Shown: positions 53,561-62,734, counted from the stretch's first letter. The stretch: DNA of 64,000 nt from Halomonas jincaotanensis (GCF_018448785.1 NZ_JAHCLU010000020.1:1-64000), one strand, 5' to 3'. Notes: generated by a model from the sequence alone, not told the origin. Translations and numbers: made by a program.

Positions 53561-54691
53561 GTGGCCGATGAGAACAGAGTGATCGCTTTCTACGATGAGC
53601 GCGTCCTTAGCCATGAGCCGAGTCTCGAAGTTCCGTTTCTGCCCGATCGCATGGACCGGCGAATCCGGCATCTTCTTGCTGGGCTAAGCGCACCGTGGAA
53701 GTACCCCGAACATCCTGGCCGATTGACGAGCATTCGCGAACTTCTGGAACGCGAGCCAATTGCCGGGGTACGCTTCGAAGCGGGTGTCGAAGCCACACGT
53801 GAACAGCTCGCCCGCGTCCATACCACTGCCCACCTGGACCATCTATTCGCATTGCGAGGCAAGAACGCCTGGCTCGATGTGGACACTACCGCCGTCTCGC
53901 CCGGCAGCATCGAGGCCGCCGAAGTCGCTGCCGGCACCGCAATTGCTGCAGTCGAGGCGGTAATGCAAGGGCGCGCCGATAGCAGCTTCGCCCTGGTGCG
54001 CCCACCCGGTCATCATGCCGAGCCGGTGCGCGCCCGTGGCTTCTGCCTGTTCAACAATGTGGCTGTGGCTGCCGCGCACGCCCTGGCGGTACTGGGCTGT
54101 GAGCGCGTCATGATCATTGATTGGGACGCGCATCATGGCAACGGTACTCAGGAGATTTTCTGGGCAGACCCGGACGTGCTGTTCGTCGACATTCATCGCA
54201 CCGCGCCCTTCTATCCGGGCTCGGGTCATCTCGAGGAAATCGGTGCCGGTCTCGGCGAAGGCACCACGGTCAATATTCCCATGCCGGGTGGAGCCGGTGA
54301 TGAGGCTTATCTGAAAGCGTTTCGGGAGATTCTGGTCCCCGCCGCCGACTGGTTCAAGCCCGATCTGATCCTAGTGTCGGCCGGCTTCGATCCGCACTGG
54401 CACGACCTGGCGTTGAACGTCTCCTATGAAGGTTTCGCCGTCATGACGGGGATTCTTCAACAAATGGCTCACCGCCACTGCAACGGCAATCTGGTCTTCG
54501 TTCTCGAGGGCGGCTACAACCTGGAATCATTGTCGATGGGCGTCAGGTCGGTACTCAGTGTGCTGGCGGGCCAGACGCCACCGGTACCCGGAAGCATTGG
54601 CTTGGCGGAAGTGGAGGCCGCGGCAGCCTTTCACCGCGGCGCCTTCGTCAGGCTCACCGACGATGAGGTGCCGAGCGACCTGAAAACATGA
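53561..54691 (+). CDS. Histone deacetylase-like zinc amidohydrolase
   Basis: This 376-residue protein belongs to the arginase-deacetylase fold (HDAC/acetylpolyamine amidohydrolase/acetoin utilisation family). Catalytic motifs are complete: RPPGHHAEP near 148, IDWDAHHGNGTQEIFW near 187 (metal-binding Asp and His), and SAGFDPHWHD near 275 (second Asp). Bacterial members remove acetyl groups from polyamines or other small amides, and some act on proteins. I chose the GTG at 53561 (GGGAGA 7 nt upstream); the frame is open to 53516 from a TTG. It is single and ends at a strong terminator. Confidence 0.9.
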   Translation: MADENRVIAFYDERVLSHEPSLEVPFLPDRMDRRIRHLLAGLSAPWKYPEHPGRLTSIRELLEREPIAGVRFEAGVEATREQLARVHTTAHLDHLFALRGKNAWLDVDTTAVSPGSIEAAEVAAGTAIAAVEAVMQGRADSSFALVRPPGHHAEPVRARGFCLFNNVAVAAAHALAVLGCERVMIIDWDAHHGNGTQEIFWADPDVLFVDIHRTAPFYPGSGHLEEIGAGLGEGTTVNIPMPGGAGDEAYLKAFREILVPAADWFKPDLILVSAGFDPHWHDLALNVSYEGFAVMTGILQQMAHRHCNGNLVFVLEGGYNLESLSMGVRSVLSVLAGQTPPVPGSIGLAEVEAAAAFHRGAFVRLTDDEVPSDLKT

Positions 54692-54700
54692 ATGGCCAAT

Positions 54701-54742
54701 CACAAACCCTCGCGGCGATGAACCTTGCCGCGAGGGTTTGTG
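54701..54742. terminator. Terminator after the HDAC-like gene
   Basis: A perfect 16-bp stem, CACAAACCCTCGCGGC / GCCGCGAGGGTTTGTG, with a 10-nt loop lies between convergent genes and includes T-rich arms on both strands. Confidence 0.88.
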
Positions 54743-54789
54743 GCACTGGCGGTCGGGTGGACTCGCTCAGCCCGGCATCAGCGTGTCGC

Positions 54790-55335
54790 TCAGCGAATCG
54801 GCTGGTCGCCGAGCGCTGAAAGGCGATCTGCCTGCACCACCTCGATCCAGTAGCCGTCGACGTCCTTCACGAAGATCACGTTTTTCATCTTGCCCTGGTC
54901 CGAACGCTTGACGAATTCGACACCATTGGTGTCGAACCAGGCTTCCGTGGCGTCGAGGTCCGGCACCGAGAAGCAGATGTGGCCGAAACCTTGCGGCTCG
55001 GCATTACCATCATGGTAGATACGTCCCGTCTTTTCCTCGCTGCCCCAGTTGTGGGTCAATTCCAGCAAGCCACGCTGACTGAAGGTCCAGACGGTGCGCT
55101 CACCTGCATCCTCGGGCAATGTTTCGCCGGTCTCCGGGCGACCCAGAAAGTACAGCGAGAACTGCATCTCCTCGAAGTCCAGCCGACGCAACATCCGCAT
55201 GCCGAACACCCGCGTATAGAAGGCCAGCGAAGCTTCCGGGTCCTTGATGCGCAGCATGGTGTGGTTGAGGCGAAAGCCCTCGGTTTCGGCAGGTGGCGTC
55301 TCGACGCCCGGGTGCTGCTCCCCCTGAAAGCTCAT
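54790..55335 (-). CDS. gloA: Lactoylglutathione lyase (glyoxalase I)
   Basis: This 181-residue enzyme detoxifies methylglyoxal as its glutathione hemithioacetal. The pattern LNHTMLRIKDPEASLAFYTRVFGM near 26, LELTHNWGSE near 91 and GFGHICFSVPDLDATEAWFD near 112 is that of the eukaryote-like longer GloA form (about 180 residues) rather than the 135-residue E. coli type. The ATG at 55335 has AAGGAA upstream. Confidence 0.93.
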   Translation of the reverse strand: MSFQGEQHPGVETPPAETEGFRLNHTMLRIKDPEASLAFYTRVFGMRMLRRLDFEEMQFSLYFLGRPETGETLPEDAGERTVWTFSQRGLLELTHNWGSEEKTGRIYHDGNAEPQGFGHICFSVPDLDATEAWFDTNGVEFVKRSDQGKMKNVIFVKDVDGYWIEVVQADRLSALGDQPIR

Positions 55336-55396
55336 AGTGGTTTCCTTCGTTAACGACATGGAAAGTGCTGAGTATCACACGAAGACACAAGAATAT

Positions 55397-55891
55397 TTAT
55401 TTCACCTCGACCTTGCGGCGATGGTCTCCCTGCAGCTTCGGTAGGGTGAGCTCTAAAATGCCGTTGTGAAAACGTGCCTCAACCTTGTCCGCATTGATCT
55501 CGCTGGGCAACGCTACCGTTCGTGAGAAAGTGCCATGGACGATCTCACTACGGTGATAATCGCCCTTCTCATCGCGACTTTCCTTATGCGTATCACCCTT
55601 GATGGTCACCGTACTCTGGGTAACCGAGACGTCGAGATCCTCGCGTTCCAGACCGGGCAGTTCGGCGCGAAGCAACACCTCCGTGTCACGATCGATGACG
55701 TCGACGCGAGGCGTTCGCCGCTCTCCACCCGCCTGACGGCGGTCCCAACGCATGGGAAAGATGCCATCTCGATCGAATAGGCTATCGATTATACGATCAA
55801 GCTCACGCAGCGGGCTCCCGCCTCGTGGTGGCGCTTCCGAATGGGCTTGACTGTCGTTGGTGGCGTCTTCCTTGCCCTTTTTCTTGGTCAT
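55397..55891 (-). CDS. Small heat shock protein (Hsp20 family)
   Basis: This 164-residue chaperone has a variable N-terminus (MTKKKGKEDATND) and an alpha-crystallin domain from about 62 to 158: PRVDVIDRDTEVLLRAELPGLEREDLDVSV and FHNGILELTLPKLQGD. The usual C-terminal I-x-I anchor is replaced by VEVK. The ATG at 55891 follows AGGAG by 8 nt. I did not find a convincing sigma-32 promoter. Confidence 0.92.
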   Translation of the reverse strand: MTKKKGKEDATNDSQAHSEAPPRGGSPLRELDRIIDSLFDRDGIFPMRWDRRQAGGERRTPRVDVIDRDTEVLLRAELPGLEREDLDVSVTQSTVTIKGDTHKESRDEKGDYHRSEIVHGTFSRTVALPSEINADKVEARFHNGILELTLPKLQGDHRRKVEVK

Positions 55892-56102
55892 GATGGTCAC
55901 TCCTGTGTTGCGTACACGACGTAATGGGCTATGACCGGCTACGACGGCCAGATCATCACTGCTGGCCCCATGCTTTTCTGGAGACCCACGTTCCTGGGGG
56001 ATGGTTCCTATGGACGGTTCTTATGTCTAACTGTCGGAGCAGATCCCTAACGACACCATGACCTCGATCACTGAGCACCCGCACCCCCTTACCCTCCATA
56101 GG

Positions 56103-56861
56103 TCATACCCCCACCCCGAACCAGGCATGAGCAAGATGGCCTGTCACGAAGGCCAGCCCTGCGGCGGCGCCACCCATCAGCAGCGTGCGAAGCCCTGATC
56201 GAAGTATCGGCTGCCGGTAGACCACGCTCTTCAGCATGCCGATGAGAAAGAACATCAACGCCGCGACCGTGAGGCTTGCCAGAAATTGCTGCGTTGCACT
56301 AAACGCCGCCAAAGTATAAGGCAGCAAAGGCATCATGCCGACGACCAGGAAGGCGACGAAGGTCGCCGCCGCCGAGCGCAAGGGGCTCAATGCCTGCGTC
56401 TGCAGGCCATGCTCTTCGGTGAGCATGGTATCTACCCACACATCGCGATCCTGGCTGATGATGTCAACCACCCGTTCCAGCATGTCGCCCTCGAAGCCCT
56501 TCTGGCGAAATATCTGGCGGACTTCTTCCCGCTCACCCTCCGGCACCCTCTCGATGTGGCGCCTTTCACTTCTGCGCACGCCGTCGATGTGCTCCTGCTG
56601 GGCCTGAATCGACTCGTAGTTGCTGACCGCCATGCTGAACCCGTCGGCTACGAGGTTGGCAAATCCCAGCACCAACGCTACCGAGGCCGAGAAGCCAGCC
56701 CCGAAGGCACCTGACACTACGGCGAAGGTGGTCACGCAGCCGTCAATACCTCCCAGGATGGCATCCGGGACCGTCTGAACCTTGTGGGGAGTATTCAGCC
56801 GGCGCCGTATCGACTCGGGATGATGCTCTTCCTCGAGTGATACGTGGCGAGACTTCTTCAT
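56103..56861 (-). CDS. VIT1/CCC1-family iron/manganese transporter
   Basis: This 252-residue protein matches the VIT1/CCC1 family: VPDAILGGIDGCVTTFAVVSGAFGAG near 31, FANLVADGFSMAVSNYESIQAQ near 67, an amphipathic cytoplasmic segment with REEVRQIFRQKGFEGDMLERVVDII (about 110-135) and three more helices. In eukaryotes the family moves Fe2+ or Mn2+ out of the cytosol; in bacteria it probably exports excess metal. It lies 16 nt after the deaminase gene. Confidence 0.88.
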   Translation of the reverse strand: MKKSRHVSLEEEHHPESIRRRLNTPHKVQTVPDAILGGIDGCVTTFAVVSGAFGAGFSASVALVLGFANLVADGFSMAVSNYESIQAQQEHIDGVRRSERRHIERVPEGEREEVRQIFRQKGFEGDMLERVVDIISQDRDVWVDTMLTEEHGLQTQALSPLRSAAATFVAFLVVGMMPLLPYTLAAFSATQQFLASLTVAALMFFLIGMLKSVVYRQPILRSGLRTLLMGGAAAGLAFVTGHLAHAWFGVGV

Positions 56862-56877
56862 CGCAGCGCTGCCTCGG

Positions 56878-57315
56878 TCATTTGCCGATATCTTCGTGCC
56901 ATAACGCTGGCGAGGCCGCGATGAAGGCCTGCATCATGTCGATGCACTCCGGCGACTGCACCACGTCCACCTCAACGCCGCGGGAACGCAGCAACGCCTC
57001 CTCGCCCATGAAGGTCTGGTTCTCACCGATCACCACTTTGGGAATGCCGAACAGCAGGATAGCCCCACTGCACATCGCACAGGGCGATAGCGTGGTGTAA
57101 AGGACGCTTTCGCGGTAGACCGACGCCTCGTGGCGGCCGGCATTGTCCAAGGCGTCGATTTCCCCATGCAACACGGCGCTGCCCAGTTGCACGCGGCGGT
57201 TTCGACCGCGCCCGAGCAACACGCCTCGATGCACCAGCACCGAGCCAATGGGAATGCCGCCTTCCGCGAGCCCTTGGCGGGCCTCATCGATAGCCACTCG
57301 CATGAAGTGATCCAT
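56878..57315 (-). CDS. Cytosine deaminase of the fungal Fcy1 type (CDA/TadA fold)
   Basis: This 145-residue zinc hydrolase has His50-x-Glu52 (LHGEIDAL) and Cys79-x2-Cys82 (SPCAMCSGA). The spacing equals that of yeast Fcy1 (His62, Glu64, Cys91, Cys94), and flanking blocks agree: GRGRNRRVQLGSAVLHGEI, LYTTLSPCAMCSGAI, GIPKVVIGEN and the C-terminal WHEDIGK (yeast WFEDIGE). It probably deaminates cytosine to uracil, but related bacterial nucleoside deaminases act on guanine and other bases. The ATG at 57315 is preferred over a GTG at 57321. Confidence 0.82.
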   Translation of the reverse strand: MDHFMRVAIDEARQGLAEGGIPIGSVLVHRGVLLGRGRNRRVQLGSAVLHGEIDALDNAGRHEASVYRESVLYTTLSPCAMCSGAILLFGIPKVVIGENQTFMGEEALLRSRGVEVDVVQSPECIDMMQAFIAASPALWHEDIGK

Positions 57316-57351
57316 GGTCACCTACCCTGTTTTAATATCATCGCTAACGCC

Positions 57352-58425
57352 TTATCTCGCGCCCGTGGCCCGTCGCCGCCTCATTTCCTGCAATGAGAGA
57401 ACGGCCAGGGTCAGCACCGTCAGCGGAATCACGAAGGTCACCATCATGGTGTTGAATCCCCCCAAGGCATCATGATGAGACTGTCCCAGCACGAGATATA
57501 CAGTGTAGGCCACGTAATACCCCAGCAAGACACCCCCTTCCCAACGGCTGATGACACCGCCAGTAAAGCAGATCGGCAGGCAGGCCAAGGCGACTGCGAT
57601 CATCACCGGAATATCGAACCCGACCATGGCCGAGGATACGCCAATCCCCGAAGGTGCCAACAGACCGGTCAACCCCAGCACACCGAGGATGTTGAAGATG
57701 TTGCTGCCCACCACATTGCCAACGGCGATGTCACGTTCGCCGCGCAGGGCCGCAATCAGTGAGGTGACCACCTCGGGTAGGGAGGTTCCGGCAGCGATGA
57801 TTGTCAATCCGATAATCTGATCGCTCACGCCCAGATAAGCGGCAAGCGCCACGGCGCCGTCGACGAACCATCGCGACCCCAGCACCAGCAGCACCAGCCC
57901 ACCCGCGACCATGCCCAGATTGAGCGCCCAGGGAGCCTCAACGGCGGTGTCCTGAGCGCCCTCCTCCGAGGCAAGCGCATTAGCGCGCTGGTTCTGCCAC
58001 AGCAGAAAGCCCAGGTAGGCGGCAAGCCCGGCGACCAGCAGGAAACCGTCGAAGCGCCCAACGAGCCCATCCAGGGTCAACAGCAGCAACGCCACTGACA
58101 GCAGAATCATCAGCGGGATGTCGAAGCGTATCAGTTGCTGCGCCACCACCAGCGGCACGATCAACGCCGACACCCCCAGAATGAACAGCACGTTGAAGAT
58201 GTTGCTGCCCACCACGTTGCCCATGGCGATACCTGCCTGGTCGCTCAGCGCCGCCTTGAGACTCACCGCCAGCTCCGGTGAGCTCGTGCCGAAGGCTACG
58301 ACCGTCAGGCCAATAATCAACGACGAGACTCCCAGTCGCGCTGCCAGGCGCGAGGCTCCGCGTACCAAGGCTTCGGCGCCGACGATCAGCAGCACCAGCC
58401 CTACCAGAAACAAGATAATGGTCAT
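57352..58425 (-). CDS. Calcium/sodium antiporter (YrbG family)
   Basis: This 357-residue exchanger has two inverted repeats with the hallmark alpha motifs AFGTSSPELAVSLKAAL near 46 and AAGTSLPEVVTSLIAAL near 213, each followed by GNVVGSNIFN. About ten helices are predicted. It exchanges Ca2+ for Na+ or H+; such exchangers suit a salt-loving cell. It lies 30 nt upstream of the deaminase gene on the same strand and may lead that operon. Confidence 0.92.
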   Translation of the reverse strand: MTIILFLVGLVLLIVGAEALVRGASRLAARLGVSSLIIGLTVVAFGTSSPELAVSLKAALSDQAGIAMGNVVGSNIFNVLFILGVSALIVPLVVAQQLIRFDIPLMILLSVALLLLTLDGLVGRFDGFLLVAGLAAYLGFLLWQNQRANALASEEGAQDTAVEAPWALNLGMVAGGLVLLVLGSRWFVDGAVALAAYLGVSDQIIGLTIIAAGTSLPEVVTSLIAALRGERDIAVGNVVGSNIFNILGVLGLTGLLAPSGIGVSSAMVGFDIPVMIAVALACLPICFTGGVISRWEGGVLLGYYVAYTVYLVLGQSHHDALGGFNTMMVTFVIPLTVLTLAVLSLQEMRRRRATGAR

Positions 58426-58583
58426 TGCGCTCTCCCTGGATGTTAAAACCCCAAACGTTCATGAACGATGGCGGCGCCATGGTGCATTGGCTGGCCGCGA
58501 GACACCTGCTTCGAAATGTTGTGCTGAGGGCAGCGAACCGTGATGATTCTTGCATTCCCAACCTTTCACGAGGAATAGCACGC

Positions 58584-59171
58584 ATGGTAGACCTTTCGCA
58601 CAAGCCCCGGATTCTCGTCTTCGCTGGCAGTAGCCGCAAAGATTCCTTCAACAAGCTGTTGGCGCAGCTTTGCGCCCAGCGCATCGATGCGCTGGGCGGC
58701 ATCGCCACCTTCATCGACCTGGGCGATTTTCCTATGCCGCTCTACGATGGTGATATGGAAACCGCGAGCGGCCTGCCTGACCATGCCCTGGCGTTGCGCG
58801 AGTTACTCTCGGAACATCATGGACTTCTGATCGCCTCACCGGAATATAACGGCTTCATCACCCCCTTGCTCAAGAACACCATCGATTGGCTCACCCGACC
58901 GCATGAAGGAGAGAGTGGCCTTAAGCTTTTCGAGGGCAAGTTCGCTGCGGTCGTCTCCGCGTCACCCGGTGGGCTAGGCGGCCTGCGCAGTCTGGCACTG
59001 ATTCGTCAGCTGCTGAGCAATATCGGGGTAACGGTATTGCCCGACCAGCTCGCCGTTGCCAAGGCGGGCGACGCTTTCAGTGACGGACGCCTAGCAGACA
59101 CCAAGCAACAGACGCAACTCGATGGCGTCTGTCAGCGGCTGGTAGGCACGCTGGAAAAACTGAGAGACTGA
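58584..59171 (+). CDS. NADPH-dependent FMN reductase
   Basis: This 195-residue flavodoxin-fold protein has FAGSSRKDSFNKLLAQLC (phosphate-binding loop) near 13, SPEYNGFITPLLKNTIDWL near 84 and SASPGGLGGLRSL near 123, the standard motifs of the FMN_red family (ChrR/YieF/azobenzene reductase group). It reduces flavin, quinones or chromate with NADPH; the physiological acceptor is unknown. GAGGA precedes the ATG. It is divergent from the exchanger gene. Confidence 0.88.
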   Translation: MVDLSHKPRILVFAGSSRKDSFNKLLAQLCAQRIDALGGIATFIDLGDFPMPLYDGDMETASGLPDHALALRELLSEHHGLLIASPEYNGFITPLLKNTIDWLTRPHEGESGLKLFEGKFAAVVSASPGGLGGLRSLALIRQLLSNIGVTVLPDQLAVAKAGDAFSDGRLADTKQQTQLDGVCQRLVGTLEKLRD

Positions 59172-59238
59172 CTCTCGGCACATCCCTTGCCACTCGACCG
59201 CAGCCCTTCTTTATTCTGATCGTTGAAAGAGAGACCCC

Positions 59239-60522
59239 ATGAGCGAGACCCAAAAGCCCTGGACAACCCCCATGCCCGAGTCGCAGTTCGATCTGATGCG
59301 GCGCATTCTCGACGCCCCCAGCCCGGTCGGGCTCGAGGCGGCGATGACCTATGGCGTTCTCAAGCCCCACTTCGACACTTTCGCCCCCGACGGCTGGCAC
59401 ATGCACCAATTCAAGGGACATGCCGGCGTGGTGCTGGACACCCATCCGGGCCGCGACGACATGTTCAAGGTCATGATCATCGGCCATGCGGACAAGATTC
59501 GCATGCAGGTGCGCAGCATCGGGGACGACGGCAAGATCTGGATCAACACTGACTCCTTCCTGCCCACCGTGCTGATCGGCCATGAGGTAAAGCTATTCAG
59601 CGAAGACCCGCAACACCCGGGCCAGTACCGTGTACTCGAAGGCGGCACGGTAGAAGCGCTGGGCGCCATCCATTTCGCCGATCCCTCGGTGCGCGACGGG
59701 AGCAAGGGATTGAAGAAGGAGCAGATCTACCTGGACCTGCAGATCCATGGCGAGAACAAGAAGCAGCAGGTCGAGAACCTGGGCGTGCGCCCCGGCGATG
59801 CCATCCTTCTGGACCGCCCCATTCGCCACGGCTTCAGCCCGGACACTTTCTATGGCGCCTACCTGGACAATGGGCTGGGCTGTTTCGTTACCACCGAGGT
59901 GGCACGCCTGATCGCCGAGGCAGGCGGCACCCAGCAAGTGCGGGTGCTGTTCACCATTGCCAGTTACGAGGAAATCGGGCGGTTCGGCAGTCGAGTAATG
60001 GCCGGGGTTCTCAAGCCCGATGCGCTGATCGGCGTGGACGTGAACCACGACTACGTGGCCGCTCCTGGCATCGGCGACCGTCGCATGCAGCCATTAGAGA
60101 TGGGGAAAGGCTTCACCATGGCGGTTGGCGCCATCGCCAGCGAGCAACTCAACCGTATTATCGAGAGCGCGGCCCAGGAACATGGCATTCCCCTGCAGCG
60201 CGATATCGTCGGGGTCGATACGGGGACCGACGGCATGGCCGGGGTGCTGGCAGCGGTGGATTGTGCCGCCACCTCCATCGGCTTCCCGATCCGCAATATG
60301 CATACCATTTCGGAAACCGGCAATACCCAGGATCTGCTGGCGGCGATTCATGTACTCACGCATACGCTCCAGGCACTCGACGCCCTGCCGGATCCGCATC
60401 GAGAGTTCCTGAACAACCATCCCCGGCTTGACCAGGCCGGCCCGCTGAGCCATCGGGGTTCCGCCAAGCCAGACGACGCGAAAGGGAACAGAGAGCAAGT
60501 CAACGGCGGTGATAAAGCCTAA
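59239..60522 (+). CDS. M42-family metallopeptidase
   Basis: This 427-residue protein fits the M42 glutamyl aminopeptidase/endoglucanase family of co-catalytic zinc peptidases. Candidate ligands are His in MIIGHADKIRMQV near 75, Asp in GAYLDNGLGCF near 212, GluGlu in SYEEIGRFGS near 249, Asp in DVNHDY near 277, and His in MHTISETGN near 356. The N-terminal DAPSPVGLE replaces the usual PSG-E motif. The last 45 residues are low-complexity and polar. It lies 67 nt after the FMN reductase and may be cotranscribed. Confidence 0.85.
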   Translation: MSETQKPWTTPMPESQFDLMRRILDAPSPVGLEAAMTYGVLKPHFDTFAPDGWHMHQFKGHAGVVLDTHPGRDDMFKVMIIGHADKIRMQVRSIGDDGKIWINTDSFLPTVLIGHEVKLFSEDPQHPGQYRVLEGGTVEALGAIHFADPSVRDGSKGLKKEQIYLDLQIHGENKKQQVENLGVRPGDAILLDRPIRHGFSPDTFYGAYLDNGLGCFVTTEVARLIAEAGGTQQVRVLFTIASYEEIGRFGSRVMAGVLKPDALIGVDVNHDYVAAPGIGDRRMQPLEMGKGFTMAVGAIASEQLNRIIESAAQEHGIPLQRDIVGVDTGTDGMAGVLAAVDCAATSIGFPIRNMHTISETGNTQDLLAAIHVLTHTLQALDALPDPHREFLNNHPRLDQAGPLSHRGSAKPDDAKGNREQVNGGDKA

Positions 60523-60536
60523 GGGGTAAAAGTTGT

Positions 60537-60576
60537 CCCGCCGCCAGCGAAGCTGAATGCGTCCGCTGGTGGCGGG
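60537..60576. terminator. Terminator between convergent genes
   Basis: CCCGCCGCCAGCG / CGCTGGTGGCGGG form a 13-bp stem with one G-T pair and a 14-nt loop, directly abutting the stop of the minus-strand hypothetical gene. Confidence 0.8.
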
Positions 60577-61260
60577 TCAGTAGCGATGAGGGAAATTGGA
60601 GCTGTTGAGGCGCTTGACCAGCTTACGCAATTTGCGACGCTGCCATATCGAGGCCAGCCGGCGCGTATCCCAGTTGCTGGGTACTAGACTGTAGGGGCGT
60701 TTGTCGTCCTCGAGGTAAAAACAGCGTTCGGCACCGATTGGCTGGTCTTCCGAGCCGTAAATGCAGATCAGACGAATCGTCAACGAGACGAACGCTAGAT
60801 CGCCGACAGGGCGTCCATCCTCAAGAGCGATGTCATTTTCCGCGGCAACCGATTGCACCAGATCATTGAAGCTGGTGATATAAAGGTAACTACCGGATTT
60901 CAATGGCCCTTGCCGCGTGCCGTCCGACGTCGTGTCATCTCGCGACGTCTGTCGCTCAGAGGTCCGCCCCTCCTCGTCAGGCCTTTCCTCCCAGTCTGTG
61001 ACGTCCTTGGCCAACTTGCCATGCGTCGTATTCAGCTCGGCAATAATGTGCTGAATGTAGATAGGCTCGGCGCTCATGTTACTGATGATGCAGCGGGCGT
61101 TGATGTCCTTTTTCTTGCCTCGGTTGATGATCAGTCGCGGCCGGCGCTGGCGACGAAAGCCAAAATAGAGCAATTGTGCATACACCAGCCAAATGAGCAG
61201 GGTGCCGATATTGGTCAATATCGTGACCAGTTCCTTGTGAGCCACGAGCCAGTCGAACAT
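60577..61260 (-). CDS. Membrane-anchored hypothetical protein
   Basis: This 227-residue protein has one N-terminal transmembrane segment (about 14-35, TNIGTLLIWLVYAQLLYFGF), a basic stop-transfer (RRQRRPRLI) and a cytoplasmic domain with IISNMSAEPIYIQHIIAEL and SFNDLVQSVAAENDI. The middle (about 90-120) is Ser/Thr/Asp-rich. I do not recognise the family. I prefer the ATG at 61260, 8 nt after GGAG, over 61266. Confidence 0.7.
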   Translation of the reverse strand: MFDWLVAHKELVTILTNIGTLLIWLVYAQLLYFGFRRQRRPRLIINRGKKKDINARCIISNMSAEPIYIQHIIAELNTTHGKLAKDVTDWEERPDEEGRTSERQTSRDDTTSDGTRQGPLKSGSYLYITSFNDLVQSVAAENDIALEDGRPVGDLAFVSLTIRLICIYGSEDQPIGAERCFYLEDDKRPYSLVPSNWDTRRLASIWQRRKLRKLVKRLNSSNFPHRY

Positions 61261-61415
61261 CGTCATCACTCCATGATTACCGTGAGGTTGAATAGTGAAG
61301 GGTCTGCAACGTGCGGGGTAATGGCTTGATAGCGCACAGGCAATCGCCGTCCACTACCTTGCCCCACCTCGGCAGTGCCGAAGTAGGGCCAAGTCCACCG
61401 ACGATTTCATTAAGA

Positions 61416-61892
61416 TCAGTGTCTCTGATAAGTCCCTATCAGACGATTCATGCCAAGCAGGTGCGGCTCTACCTGCTTGAGCAGCTCGGGAAGCGCCAGT
61501 CCTTCCGGCAGGTCCGTGGCCTTGCCGAGTGCCAGTACCCAGAAGTAGTACTGGTGGATACCATGCCCCTCGGGAGGCATGGGGCCGCCGTAGCCCTGCT
61601 TGCCGAAATCATTGAGCCCGGAGTTGCCTTCTCCACTGTTTTCCTCGAGCGAGGTTGTAGAAGCTGGCAGATTGTAAAGCACCCAATGGACAAAACCGTA
61701 GCTACCGTTCTGCACCAGCGGGGCATCCGGATCATGGCAGATTACCGCAAAACCCTTGGTGCCTTCCGGAGCTCCCTGCCAGGAGAGGGCAGGCGAGACA
61801 TCCTCACCCTCACCGGTATGCTTGGTGGGGATGGTGCCCTGAGCCTTGAAGGCCGAACTTTCAAGTTGCATGGTCGAGAGTGCAAAGGTCAT
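61416..61892 (-). CDS. YbhB/YbcL-family PEBP-like protein
   Basis: This 158-residue protein has the phosphatidylethanolamine-binding fold of YbhB/YbcL: IPTKHTGEGEDVSPALSWQGAP near 21, FAVICHDPDAP near 48, FVHWVLYNLPAS near 67 and GYGGPMPPEGHGIHQYYFWVLAL near 99. The ligand is unknown. ATG 61892 has GGAG at 9 nt and is preferred to ATG 61907, which has none. There is no signal peptide. It is divergent from the flavodoxin gene. Confidence 0.9.
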   Translation of the reverse strand: MTFALSTMQLESSAFKAQGTIPTKHTGEGEDVSPALSWQGAPEGTKGFAVICHDPDAPLVQNGSYGFVHWVLYNLPASTTSLEENSGEGNSGLNDFGKQGYGGPMPPEGHGIHQYYFWVLALGKATDLPEGLALPELLKQVEPHLLGMNRLIGTYQRH

Positions 61893-61967
61893 GGTGTGAA
61901 TCTCCATGTGAATCAGTCGGTGGACAATGTCGCAACAGCGTCGGAGAAAGCCAGGAGACTGTCAATC

Positions 61968-62429
61968 ATGAAGCATCTGCTGATCGTGGCACATGCCCCT
62001 TCCCCCAATACTCGTAAGCTTCGACAGGCCGCCGAGCGTGGCGCCCATCACGTCGATATCAAAGAGGTCGACGTGCGTGTCAAGCCACCGCTTGAAGCAG
62101 GCCCCGACGATGTTCTCGCCTGCGACGCTATCCTGCTCGGAACCACCGAAAACCTGGGCTACATGAGCGGAGCGCTGAAGGATTTCTTCGACCGCAGCTA
62201 TGACTCCTTGCTGGAAAAGACGCAGGGGTTGCCGTGCGCGCTCTATGTACGCGCCGGCCATGACGGAACGGGTACCCGACGTGCCGTGGAAGGCATCGTC
62301 ACCGGTCTGCGTTGGAAATGGGTACAGTCACCGCTAATCCTTCGCGGGGCGTGGCAACAAGAGTTCGTCGATCAGGCAGAAGAGCTGGGGCTTTATCTTT
62401 CAGCTGGCCTCGAGAGTGGCATTTTCTGA
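61968..62429 (+). CDS. Flavodoxin-family protein
   Basis: This 153-residue protein begins MKHLLIVAHAPSPNTRKL, the FMN phosphate loop position, and has LLGTTENLGYMSGALKDFFDR near 58 and CALYVRAGHDGTGTRRAVEGI near 91, as in short NAD(P)H-dependent flavodoxin/WrbA-like proteins. It probably binds FMN; its partner is unknown. AGGAG precedes the ATG; the open frame extends far upstream antisense to the PEBP gene and is not coding there. Confidence 0.8.
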   Translation: MKHLLIVAHAPSPNTRKLRQAAERGAHHVDIKEVDVRVKPPLEAGPDDVLACDAILLGTTENLGYMSGALKDFFDRSYDSLLEKTQGLPCALYVRAGHDGTGTRRAVEGIVTGLRWKWVQSPLILRGAWQQEFVDQAEELGLYLSAGLESGIF

Positions 62430-62734
62430 GGCGCGCAAGAGGATAAATTGCCATAACCGGCAATCGACACAAAGCTGTCTTGTGCAACACCGGGGCTGTG
62501 CTATACCTAATTTAAGTTGAAAAAAGCCTGAACAGGCAGCTGTCTCATCAAAACTCTTCTTCCTGCTCAAGTAACCCGAATGACCTACGAAGCGTGCTAC
62601 GCACCACTGAGCAGAAGAAACATTACCCACTATCGCGTCGACCAGATCTCGTGATGACCCTCCCACTTCAGGACCGTCCTCGCCACCGCTGATCACTGGA
62701 TATATTTGGCCGACCCTCACTAAGGAATCGTGTC
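62430..62734. other. Intergenic region upstream of the TAXI gene
   Basis: This 305-nt gap has no gene that I can support. A small hairpin, ATTGCC-ATAACC-GGCAAT, near 62447 may end the flavodoxin transcript. TTGTGC (about 62483) and TATACC, 16 nt apart, could be a promoter giving a long leader to the TAXI gene. Confidence 0.4.

Noticed and set aside
55901..56000. Sigma-32 heat-shock promoter for the Hsp20 gene
   Set aside because: A CCCATTA-like -10 exists, but no CTTGAAA-like -35 at proper spacing, so I could not support it.
61311..61967. Upstream extension of the flavodoxin frame
   Set aside because: It is antisense to the well-supported YbhB-type gene; the ATG at 61968 has its own ribosome site.
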